Origin: Saprospiraceae bacterium
GTDB lineage: Bacteria; Bacteroidota; Bacteroidia; Chitinophagales; Saprospiraceae
DNA: 64,000 nucleotides
Direction: 5' to 3'
Assembly (NCBI GenBank): GCA_020630775.1
Contig: JAHDIN010000001.1
Location: 62,001 to 126,000 of the forward strand
Both the position numbers and the translations under genes were made by a program. Below the pieces are notes generated by a model. It was not told the origin of the DNA. It saw only the letters and a list, made by a program, of their open reading frames with translations, and searched no databases. Position 1 is the first letter of the stretch. Every line of letters begins with the position of its first letter. Of this stretch, positions 61,901 to 64,000 are shown one piece after another.

Positions 61901-62076
61901 GAACAGCAGAGTTTCAGATTTATGATATATCAGGTAAGTTAGTTTTATCTAATTCACTTGATTTACGAGGTAGTATTTCTGAGGATATTGAAATTAGATC
62001 TTTGCAAAATGGCCTTTATGTTTTTCATCTTAAATATAAAGACCAACTATGGACGACAACTTTTGTGAAAGAATAG
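58939..62076 (+). CDS. M4 (thermolysin) family metallopeptidase with propeptide, TolB/propeller-like C-terminal region and T9SS sorting domain
   Basis: [35 protein letters not shown] (HExxH...E); C-terminal [18 protein letters not shown]...[13 protein letters not shown]. Confidence 0.92.
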   Translation: [1045 protein letters not shown]

Positions 62077-62091
62077 TTTAGCCAAATATTT

Positions 62092-63063
62092 TTGAGGAAA
62101 CCTAAAGTATTAATTATAAGATTCAATTCTATTGGAGATATCGTATTGACTTCTCCAGTAATTAATGCTTTATCAGAAAATGGCTATGAAATACATTATT
62201 TATGTAAAGCACTTTTTTCAAGCTTACTAGACAATAATCCAAAAGTTGAGAAAGTTTGGGAATTAAAAGATTCACTTGACGAAGTAGTCAACGAATTGAA
62301 AAAACAGTCTTTCGACTATGTCCTTGATTTGCATAATAATTTAAGATCAACTCAAGTAAAAAGAGCTTTAGGTGTCAAGTCTTTTAAGCTCGATAAACCA
62401 AGAGTTCAAAATTGGCTCTTGACAAACGTAGGTTTATTTAAGAAGCAGCGGAAGCATATAGTTGATAGGTTTATAGAAGTAGCTCAACCATTATTAAAAA
62501 CTTACGATAAGCCTAAAGTTCAATTCTTTATTCCTAAACAAATAAGAGAAGAATGTGATCAGTTACACTTACCCGATAAGTTCATTTGTATAAATGTGGG
62601 CGCTGCGTTCTATACTAAGGCTATACCCAAAGAACATCTTGAAAGGATAATTAAAAGTATAAAACTACCATCAGTGTTGATTGGTGGACCTAACGAATTA
62701 TCAATAGGTGAGTTTTTAGTTAGGGCAAATTCTAAGACTATAAATTTAGTTGGTCAATTAAAAATCGAAGGATCAGCTGAGATTATATCAAGGTCATTAG
62801 GAGTTGTTACAGGTGATACTGGAATGATGCATATAGCGGCTGCACTAAATAAAAAAGTATGGGCAGTATTTGGAAGTACACATCCACTATTGGGATTTAC
62901 ACCTTATTATAATTCAGGGAATAAGAGTACGATATTTAGAAATACGAATATTTCTTGCAGTCCTTGCACAAAACAAGGGAGAAAGAAATGTCCTAAAACT
63001 CATTTTAAGTGCATGTTCGAATTAGATATCAATCAAATTATTGAATCCATAAATTTAGCATAG
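62092..63063 (+). CDS. Family 9 glycosyltransferase (heptosyltransferase-like; TTG start)
   Basis: VLIIRFNSIGDIVLTSPVINAL; VTGDTGMMHIAAALNKKVWAVFGSTHP. Confidence 0.92.
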   Translation: MRKPKVLIIRFNSIGDIVLTSPVINALSENGYEIHYLCKALFSSLLDNNPKVEKVWELKDSLDEVVNELKKQSFDYVLDLHNNLRSTQVKRALGVKSFKLDKPRVQNWLLTNVGLFKKQRKHIVDRFIEVAQPLLKTYDKPKVQFFIPKQIREECDQLHLPDKFICINVGAAFYTKAIPKEHLERIIKSIKLPSVLIGGPNELSIGEFLVRANSKTINLVGQLKIEGSAEIISRSLGVVTGDTGMMHIAAALNKKVWAVFGSTHPLLGFTPYYNSGNKSTIFRNTNISCSPCTKQGRKKCPKTHFKCMFELDINQIIESINLA

Positions 63064-63073
63064 CATTTAAGCT

Positions 63074-64000
63074 CTAATTATCAATCCAATCCATTGTTTT
63101 TCTAACTGCTTTTTGCCATTGTGTATATAGCATATCTATTTTTGATTCTTCTATATTTGGTTCGAATGATTTTTCTACGTTCCTATTCTGCTCTATTACC
63201 TCATCTGTCCAAATTCCTAAAGTAATACCTGCTAAGTAAGCGGCACCCATAGCAGTAGATTCTACATTCTCAGGACGTTCGACTGCACAATTCAATATAT
63301 CGGATTGGAATTGCATTAGATAATTGTTTTGCGTCGCTCCTCCATCAACCTTCAAAACATTTAAGACTACATTACTGTCCTTAATCATGGCATCCAATAC
63401 ATCTTTTGTTTGATATGCTAATGAGTCTAAGGTTGCTTTTGCTATATGGTTTTGACTTGTACCTCTTGTTAAACCAAAAATGGCGCCTCTTGCGTACATG
63501 TTCCAGTAGGGTGCGCCAAGACCAGCGAATGCAGGAACAACGACAACGTCATGGTCGTCTTTGACTTCCTCAGCCATTGATTGTGTTTGCGCAGAATCCG
63601 ATATTATCTTTAATCCATCTCTCAGCCATTGTATGGCTGCACCAGCAATGAAAATGGATCCTTCAAGGGCATAGCTAGGTTCTCCTAGTTCATTACAGCA
63701 AAGAGTTGTAAGTAGTCCAGATTGGGACTTAACATAGTCGTCTCCAATATTCATTAAAAGAAAACATCCAGTACCATAAGTATTTTTCGCACTTCCTTTG
63801 TCAAAACATGCTTGGCCAAAAAGGGCAGCCTGCTGATCTCCAGCCACCCCACAAATCGGAATTTCGTAACCTTCATATCTGAAAACACCAAAATGCGAAG
63901 CAGAATTTTGCACATTTGGAAGGACAGTTGCTGGGACGTCTAATAAATCCAACATCTTTGTATCCCAAGTCTTTGATTTAATATTATATAATAAGGTCCT
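63074..64000 (-). CDS. glpK: Glycerol kinase, C-terminal part (truncated by window end)
   Basis: Frame stays open to the edge (RTLLYNIKSKTWDTKMLDLLDVPATVLPNV); GVAGDQQAALFGQACF; NTYGTGCFLLMN; VDGGATQNNYLMQFQSDIL. Confidence 0.95.
   Translation of the reverse strand, partial: RTLLYNIKSKTWDTKMLDLLDVPATVLPNVQNSASHFGVFRYEGYEIPICGVAGDQQAALFGQACFDKGSAKNTYGTGCFLLMNIGDDYVKSQSGLLTTLCCNELGEPSYALEGSIFIAGAAIQWLRDGLKIISDSAQTQSMAEEVKDDHDVVVVPAFAGLGAPYWNMYARGAIFGLTRGTSQNHIAKATLDSLAYQTKDVLDAMIKDSNVVLNVLKVDGGATQNNYLMQFQSDILNCAVERPENVESTAMGAAYLAGITLGIWTDEVIEQNRNVEKSFEPNIEESKIDMLYTQWQKAVRKTMDWIDN

Noticed and set aside
1-64000. Search for tRNA, rRNA, CRISPR arrays, insertion sequences, prophage genes
   Set aside because: None recognised by eye in the intergenic regions or ORF list; small ncRNAs cannot be excluded without a covariance-model search

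Overview
The window (~64 kb, AT-rich) looks like chromosomal DNA from a marine/Saprospiraceae-like member of the Bacteroidota. This rests on T9SS C-terminal sorting domains, DUF6089/PorG-like and SusC-style outer-membrane proteins, TTTG-N19-TAnnTTTG promoters and a Bacteroidota-type DksA-lspA pair. I see about 50 credible protein genes and no tRNA, rRNA, CRISPR array or IS element. Most genes are housekeeping: rplU-rpmA, ftsK, uvrB, uvrD, lspA, tsaB, two S41 proteases, glpK. The accessory content is two giant paralogous secreted proteins (dockerin-like, cohesin-like and T9SS domains), an M4 metalloprotease and a three-gene glycosylation operon. Best candidates for follow-up: (1) a TMTC-like GT-C/TPR + DPM-like GT2 + methyltransferase operon convergent with a giant Ig-like exoprotein, a candidate bacterial O-glycosylation system; (2) dockerin-like and cohesin-like modules in the same polypeptide in both giant paralogs; (3) a ribosomal protein bL27 with a C-terminal helix-hairpin-helix extension; (4) a YjbQ-family gene that seems to need an AUC start codon; (5) a ~163-bp long imperfect inverted-repeat element; (6) a giant gene whose mRNA may begin with a 5'-terminal hairpin and whose codon usage shifts internally. 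All calls are from reading the sequence; no searches were run.
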